Shown: in pieces, positions 17,846-28,842 of the stretch
Layout: the number at the start of each line of letters is the position of its first letter
How positions within the stretch are numbered: position 1 is the first letter of the stretch
Source of the DNA: Acidobacteriota bacterium
GTDB taxonomy: Bacteria; Acidobacteriota; Polarisedimenticolia; SMYD01
NCBI GenBank assembly: GCA_004356015.1
Contig: SMYD01000013.1
Coordinates: 1 to 42,411 of the forward strand
Direction: 5' to 3'
DNA: 42,411 bases
The notes under the pieces: model-generated
The model's input: the letters and a program-made list of their open reading frames with translations, nothing else
The model's database searches: none
What the model was told of the DNA's origin: nothing
Position numbers and translations under genes: made by a program

Positions 17846-18269
17846 GAACGCTCCTTTTCCACAAGCTCAACCAGCACGCCGGCCATTCCCCGGGGATGAA
17901 TGAAGGCCACGCGACTCCCACCGGCGCCTGCTCTCGGCTTCTCATCCACCAGCTCCACGCCCGCCTTCCTGAGTCTTTCCAGCGTGGCCTCAAGGTTATC
18001 CACCTGGAAGCAGAGATGATGAATGCCTTCTCCCCTGCGCTGCAGAAAGCGGGCAATGGGCGAGTCATCACCGGTTGGCTCCAGGAATTCCAGCCTGGTG
18101 TCACCCATGGGGAGGAAGGCGACGCGGACCTTCTCCGTCGGCAGCTCCTCGATGTCAACGACGGTCAGTCCCAGGCCCTTCTCATAGGGCGCAAGGGCCT
18201 CTTCCAGGGAGCGCACGGCAACCCCCACATGGTCCAGGCGGCCGGGCGCGACATCCTGCTTCCGACGGG

Positions 18270-18273
<4 letters not shown>
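17842..18273 (-). CDS. mce: Methylmalonyl-CoA epimerase
   Basis: LDHVGVAVRSLEEALAPYEKGLG...VRVAFLPMGDTRLEFLEPT...GEGIHHLCFQVDN...RVAFIHPRGMAGVLVELVEK. Confidence 0.93.
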
Positions 18274-19220
<947 letters not shown>

Positions 19221-19224
19221 GGGT

Positions 19225-20367
19225 TCAGGCATCCAGCAGGCGGCGGGCAATGACCAGGCGCTGGATCTCCGACGTCCCCTCACCGATGGTACAGATCTTG
19301 GCATCCCGGTAGAATTTCTCCACGGGATAGTCCTTGGTATATCCATATCCGCCATGAATCTGGACCGCCTCGTTGGCCACGCGCACGACCACCTCGGATG
19401 AATACAACTTGGCCATGGCGGCGGCGAGGTTCACGTCCTCGCCCCGGTCCTTCATATCGGCCGCCCGGTACACCAGCATTCGCGCCGCGGCAATCTCGGT
19501 GGCCATGTCGGCCAGCTTCCACTGAATGGCCTGAAAAGACGAGATAGGCCGATTGAACTGCCTGCGTTCCTTGCTGTAGGCCAGTGACGCCTCATAGGCC
19601 CCACGGGCCATGCCCACAGCCAGGGCACCGATGGAGATGCGTCCACCGTCCAGGATCTGCAGCGCGTTCACGAACCCATCGCCGCGCTTGCCCAGGAGAT
19701 TGTCCAAAGGGATGCGACAATCCTCCATGATCAGTTCGGCGGTATCCGAGGCCCGGCATCCCATCTTGTCTTCTTTCTTGCCCGGCTTGAAGCCCTGAGT
19801 GCCCCGCTCGATGATGAAGGCTGAAATTCCCCTCTTGCCTTGTCCCGGGTCGGTCACCGCGAAGACAACCGCGATGTCCCCCGAAGCACCATGGGTCGCG
19901 AAGGTCTTGGCGCCATTGAGGACCCAGGTGCCATCTTCCAGGACCGCTGTGCTGCGCGTCCCGCCGGCATCGCTGCCGGCCGTTGGCTCGGTCAGCGACC
20001 AGCTGCCGATCTTCTCCCCCCGGGCCAGCGGCACCAGGTATCGCTGTTTCTGATCCTCACTCCCGAACATGAAGATGTGGTTGGAGCAGAGGGAATTGTG
20101 TGCGGCCACCGACAGACCGAGAGCGCCGTCCACAGCCGAGATCTCCTCGATGACCGTGACGTAGTCCACGTAGGAGAGGCCCGCGCCGCCGTATTCCTCG
20201 GGGAACAGGCATCCCAGAAGGCCCAGCTTCCCGGCCGCGGCCATGATCTCACGCGGGAACGTCTGGGACTCGTCCAGCGCCCGGCTATGGGGAGCAATCT
20301 CCCGGCGGGCGAACTCACGCACGGTCCTCTGCAGCGCTTGCTGCTCATCATTGAGTTCGAAGTCCAT
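19225..20367 (-). CDS. Acyl-CoA dehydrogenase (short-chain type)
   Basis: [87 protein letters not shown] 20367. Confidence 0.93.
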   Translation of the reverse strand: MDFELNDEQQALQRTVREFARREIAPHSRALDESQTFPREIMAAAGKLGLLGCLFPEEYGGAGLSYVDYVTVIEEISAVDGALGLSVAAHNSLCSNHIFMFGSEDQKQRYLVPLARGEKIGSWSLTEPTAGSDAGGTRSTAVLEDGTWVLNGAKTFATHGASGDIAVVFAVTDPGQGKRGISAFIIERGTQGFKPGKKEDKMGCRASDTAELIMEDCRIPLDNLLGKRGDGFVNALQILDGGRISIGALAVGMARGAYEASLAYSKERRQFNRPISSFQAIQWKLADMATEIAAARMLVYRAADMKDRGEDVNLAAAMAKLYSSEVVVRVANEAVQIHGGYGYTKDYPVEKFYRDAKICTIGEGTSEIQRLVIARRLLDA

Positions 20368-20440
20368 CCCTGCTCCCGGCGATCCTTTCAGACCTGGACA
20401 ATCCGCCACAAATCTTCTGTTTCCTTGCGTTTGTTGGTCG

Positions 20441-20470
20441 ATTATAGAAGCCGGATCAGGGACTGGTCAA
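20441..20470 (-). promoter_or_regulatory. Sigma70-like promoter TTGACC-N18-TATAAT for the minus-strand train
   Basis: Minus strand: -35 TTGACC (20470-20465), 18-nt spacer, perfect -10 TATAAT (20446-20441), about 74 nt upstream of the acyl-CoA dehydrogenase ATG. Confidence 0.7.
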
Positions 20471-20505
20471 GGCAGCCCATCCCGGGGATCACGTAGAATC
20501 GGGGC

Positions 20506-21195
20506 ATGCATCGAGGCAGATCAGGGTTGTCCTCCCAGTCCGGCGCCCACAGACGCTGCCGTGTCATTCTCACCACCCTCACCCTGGGATCTCTGCCTGC
20601 ATGGCTTCTGGCAGCCCTGGGGCCTCTGCCCGCCCAGAGTGGCGGACTGCGCTGGAGTTTCCTGCTGGCCTCGCCCCTGCTGACCACGGCCCTCCTCCTC
20701 ACAAGTGCCTATGGCATGGCCAGGGAAAGCACCGGCCGTGGCGCCGGCCGGGCACTGACTCTCGCCAGTATCCTGTTCATCATTCTGGCCACGGCCATGG
20801 CCGTTCCCATCCTCGTCTTTCCACGTCTGCCACCGGCAACGGCGCGCCTGATCATGCTGAGCCGGCTGCCGGTAGATCGCCTGAACCGGCAGGCCATGAC
20901 CCACCCCGATCCCAGGCAGCGGCTGGAGTCCGCCCTGAGCCTCTATATGCAGACCGGGCGCCCCGTCATGTTCCTGGACCGGACAGGCCATCCCGCGATC
21001 TACAGCCCGGACGCCGACGAGTCTTCCCGACTGGCCGTGCCACGGTGGCTGGCGGCCCGACCCGGTGCTCTGCCGGGCGAACGGCGCGTTCTGGCCGTGT
21101 CCGATCTCCTGCTCATCTTCGTCATCCTGGGTGGCCTGCCCCTGGCGATCCGCAGTGGGGCACACCCAGCGCCGTCTCCCCGACCGCCTGACTGA
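20506..21195 (+). CDS. Hypothetical membrane protein
   Basis: Only frame in this gap with clear TM-like segments (ILTTLTLGSLPAWLLAALGPL, WSFLLASPLLTTALLLTSAYG, ALTLASILFIILATAMAVPILVF, LLLIFVILGGLPLAI). Confidence 0.55.
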   Translation: MHRGRSGLSSQSGAHRRCRVILTTLTLGSLPAWLLAALGPLPAQSGGLRWSFLLASPLLTTALLLTSAYGMARESTGRGAGRALTLASILFIILATAMAVPILVFPRLPPATARLIMLSRLPVDRLNRQAMTHPDPRQRLESALSLYMQTGRPVMFLDRTGHPAIYSPDADESSRLAVPRWLAARPGALPGERRVLAVSDLLLIFVILGGLPLAIRSGAHPAPSPRPPD

Positions 21196-21210
21196 GTGGA
21201 CTCCCCCGCT

Positions 21211-22386
21211 TCAGGGCAGGAACGCCTGAAACACTTCGTTGCTCAGGAGAACACCCCGGGGGGTCAGCCGCAGGCGATCTCCCTGCCGCACCAGGAGTCC
21301 AGCGGAGATCACCCGCGCAAGGCGCTTCATGGGCGGCGACGCATGCCGATTGCCTGACCGCCTGACGACCTCAGCGACGCTCACACCTGCATCCAGGCGC
21401 AGGCCAAGAATCCACACCTCAGCAGTGCGCTCCTCCAGGCCGGACGGATCACGTTCGAGAGGTGGGTCTTCCCGGCGCCTGGCAGCGGCAAGATACGCAG
21501 CCAGATCGCGGGTCACCCCATGACGTTTCCCCGCCACAAGGGAATGGGAGGAGACACCGAATCCGAGGACATCCTGGCACCGCCAATAGCGCAGGTTATG
21601 CTGCGACTGGCAACCGGGCCCGGCAAAATTGCTGATCTCGTAACGTGCAAGGCCCGCCCTGGCCAGTTGCTCCACCGCGCGCGGATAGACGTCCGCGAAC
21701 CAGTCCTCATCGGGGGCATGGGCGCGGCCCGCCTGGACCTGGCGCGCCAGACTCGTGACGCCTCCCACTTCCTCTTCATCCAGTTCAAGAAGGTACATGG
21801 AAAGGTGATCCGGCTCCAGCTCCGTGGCCCGCCGGAGATCATCCAGCAGGTGGTCACCCTGGACGCCGGCGATGATGTCCAGGCTGACCTGGCCGATGCC
21901 CGCCTCCCGCACCCGCTTCAGCGCGACTCCGATGCGCTTCCCGTCGTGCCGCCGGCCAAGGGCCCGCAGAACAGAGTCGCGGAAGGACTGGGCTCCCAGG
22001 CTCACCCGCGTCACACCAAGCGCCTGCCACCCGCCGGCCGCCTCCCGGGTGACCGTTTCGGGATTGGCTTCGAGGGTCACCTCGGCGCCTTCCTGCAGAA
22101 CGAAATGATCGTGAATGGCACCCAGAACATGCTCCATCTGCGCGTGCGTCAGGAGTGAAGGCGTTCCCCCGCCGAGAAACACGGTGGAGATCCTGCGTCC
22201 ATGCTGGGGAGGCAGGGTCACTCCCCCCCTGCTCCGCCCATGGCGCGCGACACTGCGAATCTCCTCTGCCAGGGACTGAACGTACTCTTCACGGGTCCCC
22301 TGGTGGTCCGTGACGGTGGTGAAGGCACAGTACGAGCAGCGGGCGGCACAAAAGGGAAGATGCAGATAGATGCCCGCGGGTTCCAT
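21211..22386 (-). CDS. hemW: HemW/HemN-like radical SAM protein
   Basis: GIYLHLPFCAARCSYCAF (CxxxCxxC), STVFLGGGTPSLL, EANPETVT, RVSLGAQSF, DIIAGVQGD. Confidence 0.9.
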   Translation of the reverse strand: MEPAGIYLHLPFCAARCSYCAFTTVTDHQGTREEYVQSLAEEIRSVARHGRSRGGVTLPPQHGRRISTVFLGGGTPSLLTHAQMEHVLGAIHDHFVLQEGAEVTLEANPETVTREAAGGWQALGVTRVSLGAQSFRDSVLRALGRRHDGKRIGVALKRVREAGIGQVSLDIIAGVQGDHLLDDLRRATELEPDHLSMYLLELDEEEVGGVTSLARQVQAGRAHAPDEDWFADVYPRAVEQLARAGLARYEISNFAGPGCQSQHNLRYWRCQDVLGFGVSSHSLVAGKRHGVTRDLAAYLAAARRREDPPLERDPSGLEERTAEVWILGLRLDAGVSVAEVVRRSGNRHASPPMKRLARVISAGLLVRQGDRLRLTPRGVLLSNEVFQAFLP

Positions 22387-22395
22387 GGCAGTCGC

Positions 22396-23214
22396 TCAGA
22401 TGGGAGCCACGGCAGTGGACGGCACCCAGCCGCGCAGGCCATTGGGCAGAAGAACCTCCATCCAGTCGCCCCGGCGCCGGCGCACGCGCACCTTCAGGCC
22501 TTCATGAATGGTGGTTATACGCACCGCGCTTTCGCCCGGTGCCGAGAGGAGGTCGGCTCGCGCCGGTTGCACGATGCCCTGAAGCACCACATCCCGGCGA
22601 TAGACCAGCAACCCGAGGACAGCGCCGCTGCACATGACAACCAGCAGGGCCACGGGGAGCAGGTAGGCCGCCAGACGCCGCAGGCGCGGCACCCTCATGA
22701 ACAACGCTCCCGCCAGGCAGGCATTGAAGAACCACCATGAGACAAGAAAGAGGGATGTGGCGACGGCGGCGGGAAGACGTCCATGCCAGCGCCAGAGAGA
22801 CTCCAGGGGATCGCTGTCTTCTGCACCGCCCACGCGATCGATGATGCGGTCCCCGGCAAAGAGCAGGTTCTCCAGGATGACGCTGTCCGCAGGTGCCCGG
22901 CGTCGGGCCCGCTCCCACGCCAGAATGCTCTCACCGGTTCGGCCCAGCCTGTAAAGACAGTTCCCCAGATTGTAATAAGCAGCGGCACTATCCCGTCCTC
23001 CCTGCACCAGGCGGCGGTATTGTTCCTCAGCGACCGTGAAATCGCCGCGTTCATAAGCCTCCGCCCCGGCTGTGGCCAGCTCAACGGCTTCGGCGTCACT
23101 GAGGGGATCCCGTGCCAGTTCCTGCCCGACAGCGGTGAAGGGAGCTACCAGCATCAGGGACAGCAGCGCAAGAAACATGGGCTGAAACAGGCCGCTGGCG
23201 GCATGACGTTCCAT
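22396..23214 (-). CDS. BatE-like TPR + transmembrane + SH3 protein
   Basis: TPR-like (AYYNLGNCLYRLGRTGESILAWERARRRAP), TM segments, C-terminal SH3-like LKVRVRRRRGDWMEVLLPNGLRGWVPSTAV; start refined to 23214 (overlap with the batD stop). Confidence 0.8.
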   Translation of the reverse strand: MERHAASGLFQPMFLALLSLMLVAPFTAVGQELARDPLSDAEAVELATAGAEAYERGDFTVAEEQYRRLVQGGRDSAAAYYNLGNCLYRLGRTGESILAWERARRRAPADSVILENLLFAGDRIIDRVGGAEDSDPLESLWRWHGRLPAAVATSLFLVSWWFFNACLAGALFMRVPRLRRLAAYLLPVALLVVMCSGAVLGLLVYRRDVVLQGIVQPARADLLSAPGESAVRITTIHEGLKVRVRRRRGDWMEVLLPNGLRGWVPSTAVAPI

Positions 23215-25031
23215 CAGAGGTTGTCCTCCAGGGCATCCAGGGCCAGGCCGGCACGGGCCACCATCTCGCTGCGCGCCCCCCCGCCGCCGGCCGGCGAGAA
23301 ACGTGCACAATCACATTCCTCGAGCACGGCCAGGTACTCGCCGGCGATATGCTCCGAGATCCGCCGCCGGGCCAGGAGCGCCGCGATCCGGTCATAGGTC
23401 AATCCTGTGGCCGGCGTATTGAACTTGTCGGCGACAAACTCGGTCAAAGCCTGCGCCACGAGGCGGTAAAAGTCCCTGGGATCATCACTGCCGGCCAGGG
23501 CGGTGGCATGGTTCAGCCGTCGCCTTGACGCCCTGCGGGCGCGCCGGCGCCTGACGGCGGGAAGACGGATCAGCGTTCGCCGCGTCCGCCAGCGATAGCC
23601 CAGGACAGCAAGGTTCATCAGCGGAGGCAACCCCAGAAACAACCAGAACCAACCCGATCGGTACATGTCCCGGCCGGCCGCCGCCGGGACAGGAGCCAGC
23701 GGCTTGATGAAATGAATATCCGCCCCCAGCCTTTTCAGATCCTGGCGCAACGGTGACAACCCGACGGCACCCTCCGCCAGTCTGGGCCCCTGGGCGATCA
23801 GTTCCAGTTTCTCGCCCACCAGGGTTTCATAGCGCCTGCTTTCGGGATCGAAATAGCTGAAGCTGACCGCCGGTAGAGGCTGCCGTCCCGGTATGTGGGG
23901 AACCAGGATGTATTCCCAGCGCCGAGCCGTGGCAAAGGGCCCCAGGGAAGTCGGGTCCAGGCTCTGTTCCTGGGGGTCGTAGGGTGTGAAGTCGGGCAGC
24001 GGTTCCAGCCTCGGCGCTCGCGCCGACTTCAGATTGCCCACACCCTGGATGTTCACCACGAGCCCCAGTGCTTCTCCGGTGCGGGCAGTCTCGCGATCGG
24101 CCTGCACCTGCATCCGGAACTGTCCCACGGCCCCGCTGAAATCATCGGGGCGCCCTTCCCTGGGCAGAGGACGAACATTCATCTCCACCGGCAGAGTCCG
24201 CCGATAGACCGGCGCCACGGAGCTCAGGTTGAAAAAGAAGGAACGGCCCTGGCGCGACGTGGAGCGCAGAGGTACGGAAAAGGTTACCTGGGGGAGAACT
24301 TTCTTTCCTGACGCCGTGGGCAGAAGAGCCATTTCGCGAATGACGTAGACCCGGTATTCCTGACCGTTCACATTCTCCAGGGTGGCCCTGATCTTTTGAG
24401 GGCCCTCCAGTTCTCGGGCCAGGAAGTCCGGATAGGGTGGCACCTCCTGCAACTGGGGCACTCCTGCCACTTCCACCTTGCTGTAGAGACGATAGCTCAG
24501 AAGCGTGGGCTGCCCCACGAAGGGATCCCTCGGTTCAACGACAGCTCGGACAAAGACATCCTCAGGGTCCGCCATTCCCGGGGACGGTGATGTCGCGGGC
24601 CTTCCCGCCGCGGGGGCGGCAGGCAGGTCACTCACCCTCACCATCTGGGGGGCGGTGGCGTAATTGCTGCCCTCCACCACCAGGGTCAGAGAGGGGATCA
24701 CCAGGCGCCCCGACCGGGTGGGCGCCAGAATCCAGGTGAAACTATGGCGGGAACTGGAGACGCCGTTGACAAAGCGAAGCTGGGACGATGAGGAAGGGCC
24801 GGTGATCACCTGCCAGTCCTCGAGGCCGTCCAGGCGAGGTGGCTGCACCTGCTTCCCCATGGCACCGTCCAGGACCACCCGCAGGCGCACCGTTCCGTCC
24901 ATGGGGATGCTCTCCGGCTCCACCACGGCCCGCACCGCTACGCCCGCGGCCGGCGTCACCGTCACCGCGGCAGCACACAGAATCGTGAGCAGCCAGCCGG
25001 CGAGAAGGTGTCTCTGAGCACTACCAGTCAT
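23214..25031 (-). CDS. batD: BatD-like oxygen-tolerance protein
   Basis: Signal peptide, Ig-like repeats (FVRAVVEPRDPFVGQPTLLSYRLYSKVEV), TM near the C terminus, bat operon context. Confidence 0.82.
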   Translation of the reverse strand: MTGSAQRHLLAGWLLTILCAAAVTVTPAAGVAVRAVVEPESIPMDGTVRLRVVLDGAMGKQVQPPRLDGLEDWQVITGPSSSSQLRFVNGVSSSRHSFTWILAPTRSGRLVIPSLTLVVEGSNYATAPQMVRVSDLPAAPAAGRPATSPSPGMADPEDVFVRAVVEPRDPFVGQPTLLSYRLYSKVEVAGVPQLQEVPPYPDFLARELEGPQKIRATLENVNGQEYRVYVIREMALLPTASGKKVLPQVTFSVPLRSTSRQGRSFFFNLSSVAPVYRRTLPVEMNVRPLPREGRPDDFSGAVGQFRMQVQADRETARTGEALGLVVNIQGVGNLKSARAPRLEPLPDFTPYDPQEQSLDPTSLGPFATARRWEYILVPHIPGRQPLPAVSFSYFDPESRRYETLVGEKLELIAQGPRLAEGAVGLSPLRQDLKRLGADIHFIKPLAPVPAAAGRDMYRSGWFWLFLGLPPLMNLAVLGYRWRTRRTLIRLPAVRRRRARRASRRRLNHATALAGSDDPRDFYRLVAQALTEFVADKFNTPATGLTYDRIAALLARRRISEHIAGEYLAVLEECDCARFSPAGGGGARSEMVARAGLALDALEDNL

Positions 25032-25827
25032 GGCCGCCCCGCCTGGCGCGCGGTTGAGGTTTTTCCAGACTCTCTTTCAGATCCTGGCGCTCATCCCGCG
25101 CCAGGGAAGCCAGTAGACGGCGCGCTTCTTCCTCGCTCAGATCCTGCTGCTCATCCACCAGATCGGGCTGGCTGTCCGCCGGCGGCTCCGGTGCCGTGTC
25201 CTCCTCTTCACCGCGTGGCTGAGGCGGCGGCGCTTCGGCGGAATCGGACTCCTGTTGCTGCTGCCGGTCCTGTGCGCCACGCTCCTGGTCCTCCCCCGGC
25301 GCCTCCTCCGCGCCGGCGTTCTCTTCTTGATCTTCCGAGCCCGATTCTTCCTGGCCCGGATCTCCCCCCTGTTTCTGTTGTTCCTGTTGCTTCATCCGGA
25401 TCAGGGCCAGTTCCAGATTGTGTCTGAAGTCCGCATCGGTGGGGTTCGCCCCGACAGCCTGGCGAAGACTGCGCACAGCGGCGGCAAAATCTCCGGCCTG
25501 CAGACTCGCCGTCCCCTCGTTGAACCGGGCCGCCTGCCCCAGTTCCGTATCCGGACGGGCCTGCTCTGCCACGGCGCCATAGGCGTTCAGAGCCTCCTCC
25601 AGGCGGCCCAGCCTGTAGAGCGCGTTGCCAAGGTTGTAGGTCAGCGGAGACGAATCAGGATCCCTGGCCAATGCCTCCGCGTAGCGCTCAAGGGCATCTT
25701 CTGTCCTGCCCTCAGCATAGAGCTCGTTGGCCTCCTGATTGAGGCGGGCCGCCGTGCCATCGGCGGCTGGACTCCAGGCCCCGGAGAGGAGAAACACCAT
25801 CACGCTCCCCGTGGCAACCCGCTTCAC
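25021..25827 (-). CDS. BatC-like TPR protein with acidic/Gln-rich tail
   Basis: TPR (PLTYNLGNALYRLGRLEEALNAYGAVAEQARPDTELGQAARFNEGTASLQAGDF) followed by low-complexity E/Q/D region. Confidence 0.8.
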   Translation of the reverse strand: MKRVATGSVMVFLLSGAWSPAADGTAARLNQEANELYAEGRTEDALERYAEALARDPDSSPLTYNLGNALYRLGRLEEALNAYGAVAEQARPDTELGQAARFNEGTASLQAGDFAAAVRSLRQAVGANPTDADFRHNLELALIRMKQQEQQKQGGDPGQEESGSEDQEENAGAEEAPGEDQERGAQDRQQQQESDSAEAPPPQPRGEEEDTAPEPPADSQPDLVDEQQDLSEEEARRLLASLARDERQDLKESLEKPQPRARRGGHDW

Positions 25828-26837
25828 AGCTCCTCCCGCAAGCTCCGCCCGGGGGAGATCATCATCTCGACAAGGAGGATGCAGACAGCCACCAGCAGCG
25901 GCAACTGATACCGCTCCTGGTGGGTGGTGATCATCCGGCTGGAGAGATCCGATTTTTCCATGCGATCGATCTCCGCGGCGAGAAGTTCCGCTTCCGCCAG
26001 GGCAGCGCCGGCCCTGAGATAACGCCCACCTCCGGACCGGGCAATTTCCTCCAGGTGGTCCTGATCCAGACGGGTGGTGATGATGCGCCCCGCCCTGTCC
26101 TTCTTATACCCTGCTGAACGGGACGAGGTTGCAACCGTGGGAATGGGCCCCCCGGTGGCCGTGCCCAGACCCACGGCATAAACCACAACGCCTGCCTCGG
26201 CGGCGGCGGCCGCTGCGGCCACCGCCCGGCCATCAAAATCCTCTCCATCGGTCAGCAGGATCAGAACCCGGCTACCGCCACTCTCCCTGGGAAAGGCGGT
26301 GAGCCCGACCCGGATCGCCTCCTCAAGGTTGGAGCCAGGATCGGGAACGTCACCCACTTCGAGAATGTCCAGGAAGAGGCGGAGCGCCGATTGATCCAGG
26401 GTCAGGGGACATTGAACAAAACCACTCCCGGCAAAAGCCACCAGGCCCAGGCGATTACCATCGAGACGTCTCACCAGTTCACCGGCCAGCGCCTTGGCCC
26501 GGGTGAACCTGTCCGGTGTGACATCCCGGGAGTGCATTGATGCTGAGACGTCGAGAGCCAGAACCACATCAACGCCGCGCCGTGTCACAGGCTCAACGAC
26601 CTGGCCCCACTGTGGGCGGGCCAGGGCCAGGATCAGGAAAAACAAAGCCGCCAGTATGAGGCCGGCTTTGGCGGTTCGCCGCTGAACACTGGCCGACCGG
26701 GCCAGACGCCGCACCGAACGGCGCTCTCCCAGGCGCGCCAGCAGCGACCGTTGACGCGCCATCCCGAAGCCCGCGAACAGGGCCAGGAGAGGCAGAATCA
26801 ACCCCACAAGGAGGAACGCCGGTTCCGCCATGCGCAT
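25824..26837 (-). CDS. batB: BatB-like VWA-domain membrane protein
   Basis: MIDAS DVSAS in VVLALDVSASMHSRDVTPDRF, VAFAGSGFVQCPLTLDQSALRLFLD, LLTDGEDF. Confidence 0.88.
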   Translation of the reverse strand: MRMAEPAFLLVGLILPLLALFAGFGMARQRSLLARLGERRSVRRLARSASVQRRTAKAGLILAALFFLILALARPQWGQVVEPVTRRGVDVVLALDVSASMHSRDVTPDRFTRAKALAGELVRRLDGNRLGLVAFAGSGFVQCPLTLDQSALRLFLDILEVGDVPDPGSNLEEAIRVGLTAFPRESGGSRVLILLTDGEDFDGRAVAAAAAAAEAGVVVYAVGLGTATGGPIPTVATSSRSAGYKKDRAGRIITTRLDQDHLEEIARSGGGRYLRAGAALAEAELLAAEIDRMEKSDLSSRMITTHQERYQLPLLVAVCILLVEMMISPGRSLREEL

Positions 26838-27865
26838 CAGGGCACCTGCCGAAAGACGGTCCAGCCCAGGAGGGTTTGCAGGATCAACAGGCCCAGACCC
26901 GGAACAGCGACATAGGGGAAGAGTTCCGTCCGCCGGACCCGTTCCTTGATCTTCACTTCCACGGTCTCAAGAGCATCAATGCGGGCGAAGATCTCCTCCA
27001 GGGCCCGCGCATCGGTCGCACGGAAGTAACGCCCATCGGTCAGATCGGCGATACGCCGCAAGGTCTTCTCATCCAGGTCGACGGGCTGGTAAACATAACG
27101 GCGGCCGAACACCGGATCATTCACCGGGACGGGCGCCACCCCCTCGGTACCCACTCCCACCGTGTAGACCTTCACGCCCATGGTGCTGGCCAGGCGGGCC
27201 GCCGTTTCGGGATCGATTTCGCCGGCGTTGTTGCGCCCGTCGGTCACGAGAATCACGACCTTGCTGCGCGCCTCGCTGTCCTTGAGGCGGTTCACGGATG
27301 TCGCCAGGCCCATGCCGATGGCCGTGCCGTCGTAACGCCGGGTGATCTCGATGCTCCCGAGAATCTGGTTCAGGAGACCATAGTCCAGAGTCAGAGGACA
27401 GCGGGTGAAGGCGCGGCCGGCGAAGACCACAAGGCCTATCCGGTCCGCCTGGCGCCCCTGGATGAACGCCTCGATGACCCGCTGGGCGTAATCGAGACGC
27501 GAGACGGGATCGAAGCCTCCGCCGGGTTTCCGGCCCAGATCCACGGCCGCCATGGAGCCGGACTGGTCCAGGGCGATCACCACATCAACGCCTTCACTCA
27601 GAATTTCCTGCCAGCGGTTCTCCACCTGGGGACGCGCCAGTGCCAGGAGGAGCAGGACCAGGGCCAGGACTTTCAGGACCAGCGGCACGGCCAGGAGGCG
27701 GACGCGCCAGCCCGGCTTCAGGCCCGACAGTATCCGCGTATCGGAATAAGTGAGGGCGGGCAGGCGTCCCCGGCGCCACGTCCAGAACAAGGCCGCAGGC
27801 ACCAGCAGAAGGCCGGCCAGAGCCCACGGCATGGCCAGGCGCAGAGTTTCTCCGGAGTCCATCAC
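26837..27865 (-). CDS. batA: BatA-like VWA-domain membrane protein
   Basis: MIDAS DQSGS in VVIALDQSGSMAAVDL, VVFAGRAFTRCPLTLDYGLL, LVTDGRNNAGEIDP, YTVGVGTEG. Confidence 0.9.
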   Translation of the reverse strand: MMDSGETLRLAMPWALAGLLLVPAALFWTWRRGRLPALTYSDTRILSGLKPGWRVRLLAVPLVLKVLALVLLLLALARPQVENRWQEILSEGVDVVIALDQSGSMAAVDLGRKPGGGFDPVSRLDYAQRVIEAFIQGRQADRIGLVVFAGRAFTRCPLTLDYGLLNQILGSIEITRRYDGTAIGMGLATSVNRLKDSEARSKVVILVTDGRNNAGEIDPETAARLASTMGVKVYTVGVGTEGVAPVPVNDPVFGRRYVYQPVDLDEKTLRRIADLTDGRYFRATDARALEEIFARIDALETVEVKIKERVRRTELFPYVAVPGLGLLILQTLLGWTVFRQVP

Positions 27866-28842
27866 GAGCCGCTCACCGCCGTCTCCACCGGCGGCCGGGG
27901 CCGCGTTTCTTCCACAAAGGTTCTTGTCCTGCCCAGCAGTTCTCTGGAGACTCCCGGCAGGGGCTTCCGACGAGCGAACTTGACCAGATCGCAGGCCATC
28001 AACAGGTCCCGCAGGCTGGACCGGGAACCAGGAAGCCTTTCCATCTGTGCGCCCGCGTCGTACACCAGTTCGCTGGTCGTCCGTTCCAGCGTCGGGACGT
28101 TGTACCGCCCACCCAGGTATCGCCTGAGGATATCGGCCAGGCGCACATGGAACACCACCGTGCCCCCACGGGCCAGAACATCATCCCGCGCCAGCGTGTC
28201 CAGCGCGGCCAGGGCCCATGCCGCCGGGTCCAGTCCGCCGAAGGGATCCACTGCCGGCGGGACCACGGTCACGGCGGGACGGGATCTCCGGCGCCACCAC
28301 CAGAACCAGAGGCCGGCGGCGAGAACCAGGAGGAGAAGCCCGAAACCCCATCCGGGCAGGCGGAAGGGCACCGGTATCACGGCGGGACCGCGAATATCAG
28401 CCGCGGTGGCTGCTGCAGGGTCCTCGATGGTGGCAAGAATCGTGAGGGCCAGGGGTCCCGAAACCGATTCTCCCGCGCCACCTCCATCCAGACGCCAGGG
28501 GACCTTGAACCCGCTGAAGGTCACCTGGCCCAATTCCAGCGGGATCAACTCGAAGGAAAAGACCTGGATCATGCCACCACCCGGGCGAGCACTCCCTTGA
28601 GGAACCGCTCCCGGCTGCACGACCAGTTCATCCTGCTCTGCCACTGGCTGCGGAGGCGCCGCCTGGTAGCCCGCCGGCAGGCGAACGGTGACCCGGAGGA
28701 ACACGGGTTCACCCAGATGAATATCAGACGGTGCATCTCCAGGCACCGGCAGGCGTTCCACTTCCACCTGCGGCAGGTCGGCGCCCCTGGCCGCCACCCA
28801 GGCAGACAGCAGCAGAAGAACCGGGATCAGGAGCCGGGACAT
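27862..28842 (-). CDS. Bat-operon membrane protein (DUF4381-like, tentative)
   Basis: Signal peptide, extracytoplasmic beta-rich part, one TM (GFGLLLLVLAAGLWFWWWRRR), cytoplasmic helical tail; position between DUF58 and batA. Confidence 0.65.
   Translation of the reverse strand: MSRLLIPVLLLLSAWVAARGADLPQVEVERLPVPGDAPSDIHLGEPVFLRVTVRLPAGYQAAPPQPVAEQDELVVQPGAVPQGSARPGGGMIQVFSFELIPLELGQVTFSGFKVPWRLDGGGAGESVSGPLALTILATIEDPAAATAADIRGPAVIPVPFRLPGWGFGLLLLVLAAGLWFWWWRRRSRPAVTVVPPAVDPFGGLDPAAWALAALDTLARDDVLARGGTVVFHVRLADILRRYLGGRYNVPTLERTTSELVYDAGAQMERLPGSRSSLRDLLMACDLVKFARRKPLPGVSRELLGRTRTFVEETRPRPPVETAVSGS

Noticed and set aside
21205-21235. TTCAGG...CCTGAA inverted repeat at the 3' end of hemW, considered as a terminator
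   Set aside because: Only a 6-bp stem, inside coding sequence, no T-run.
25130-25420. Gln/Glu-rich low-complexity stretch in the BatC-like protein, considered as a tandem repeat
   Set aside because: No regular DNA repeat unit; acidic tails are common in BatC-like TPR proteins.
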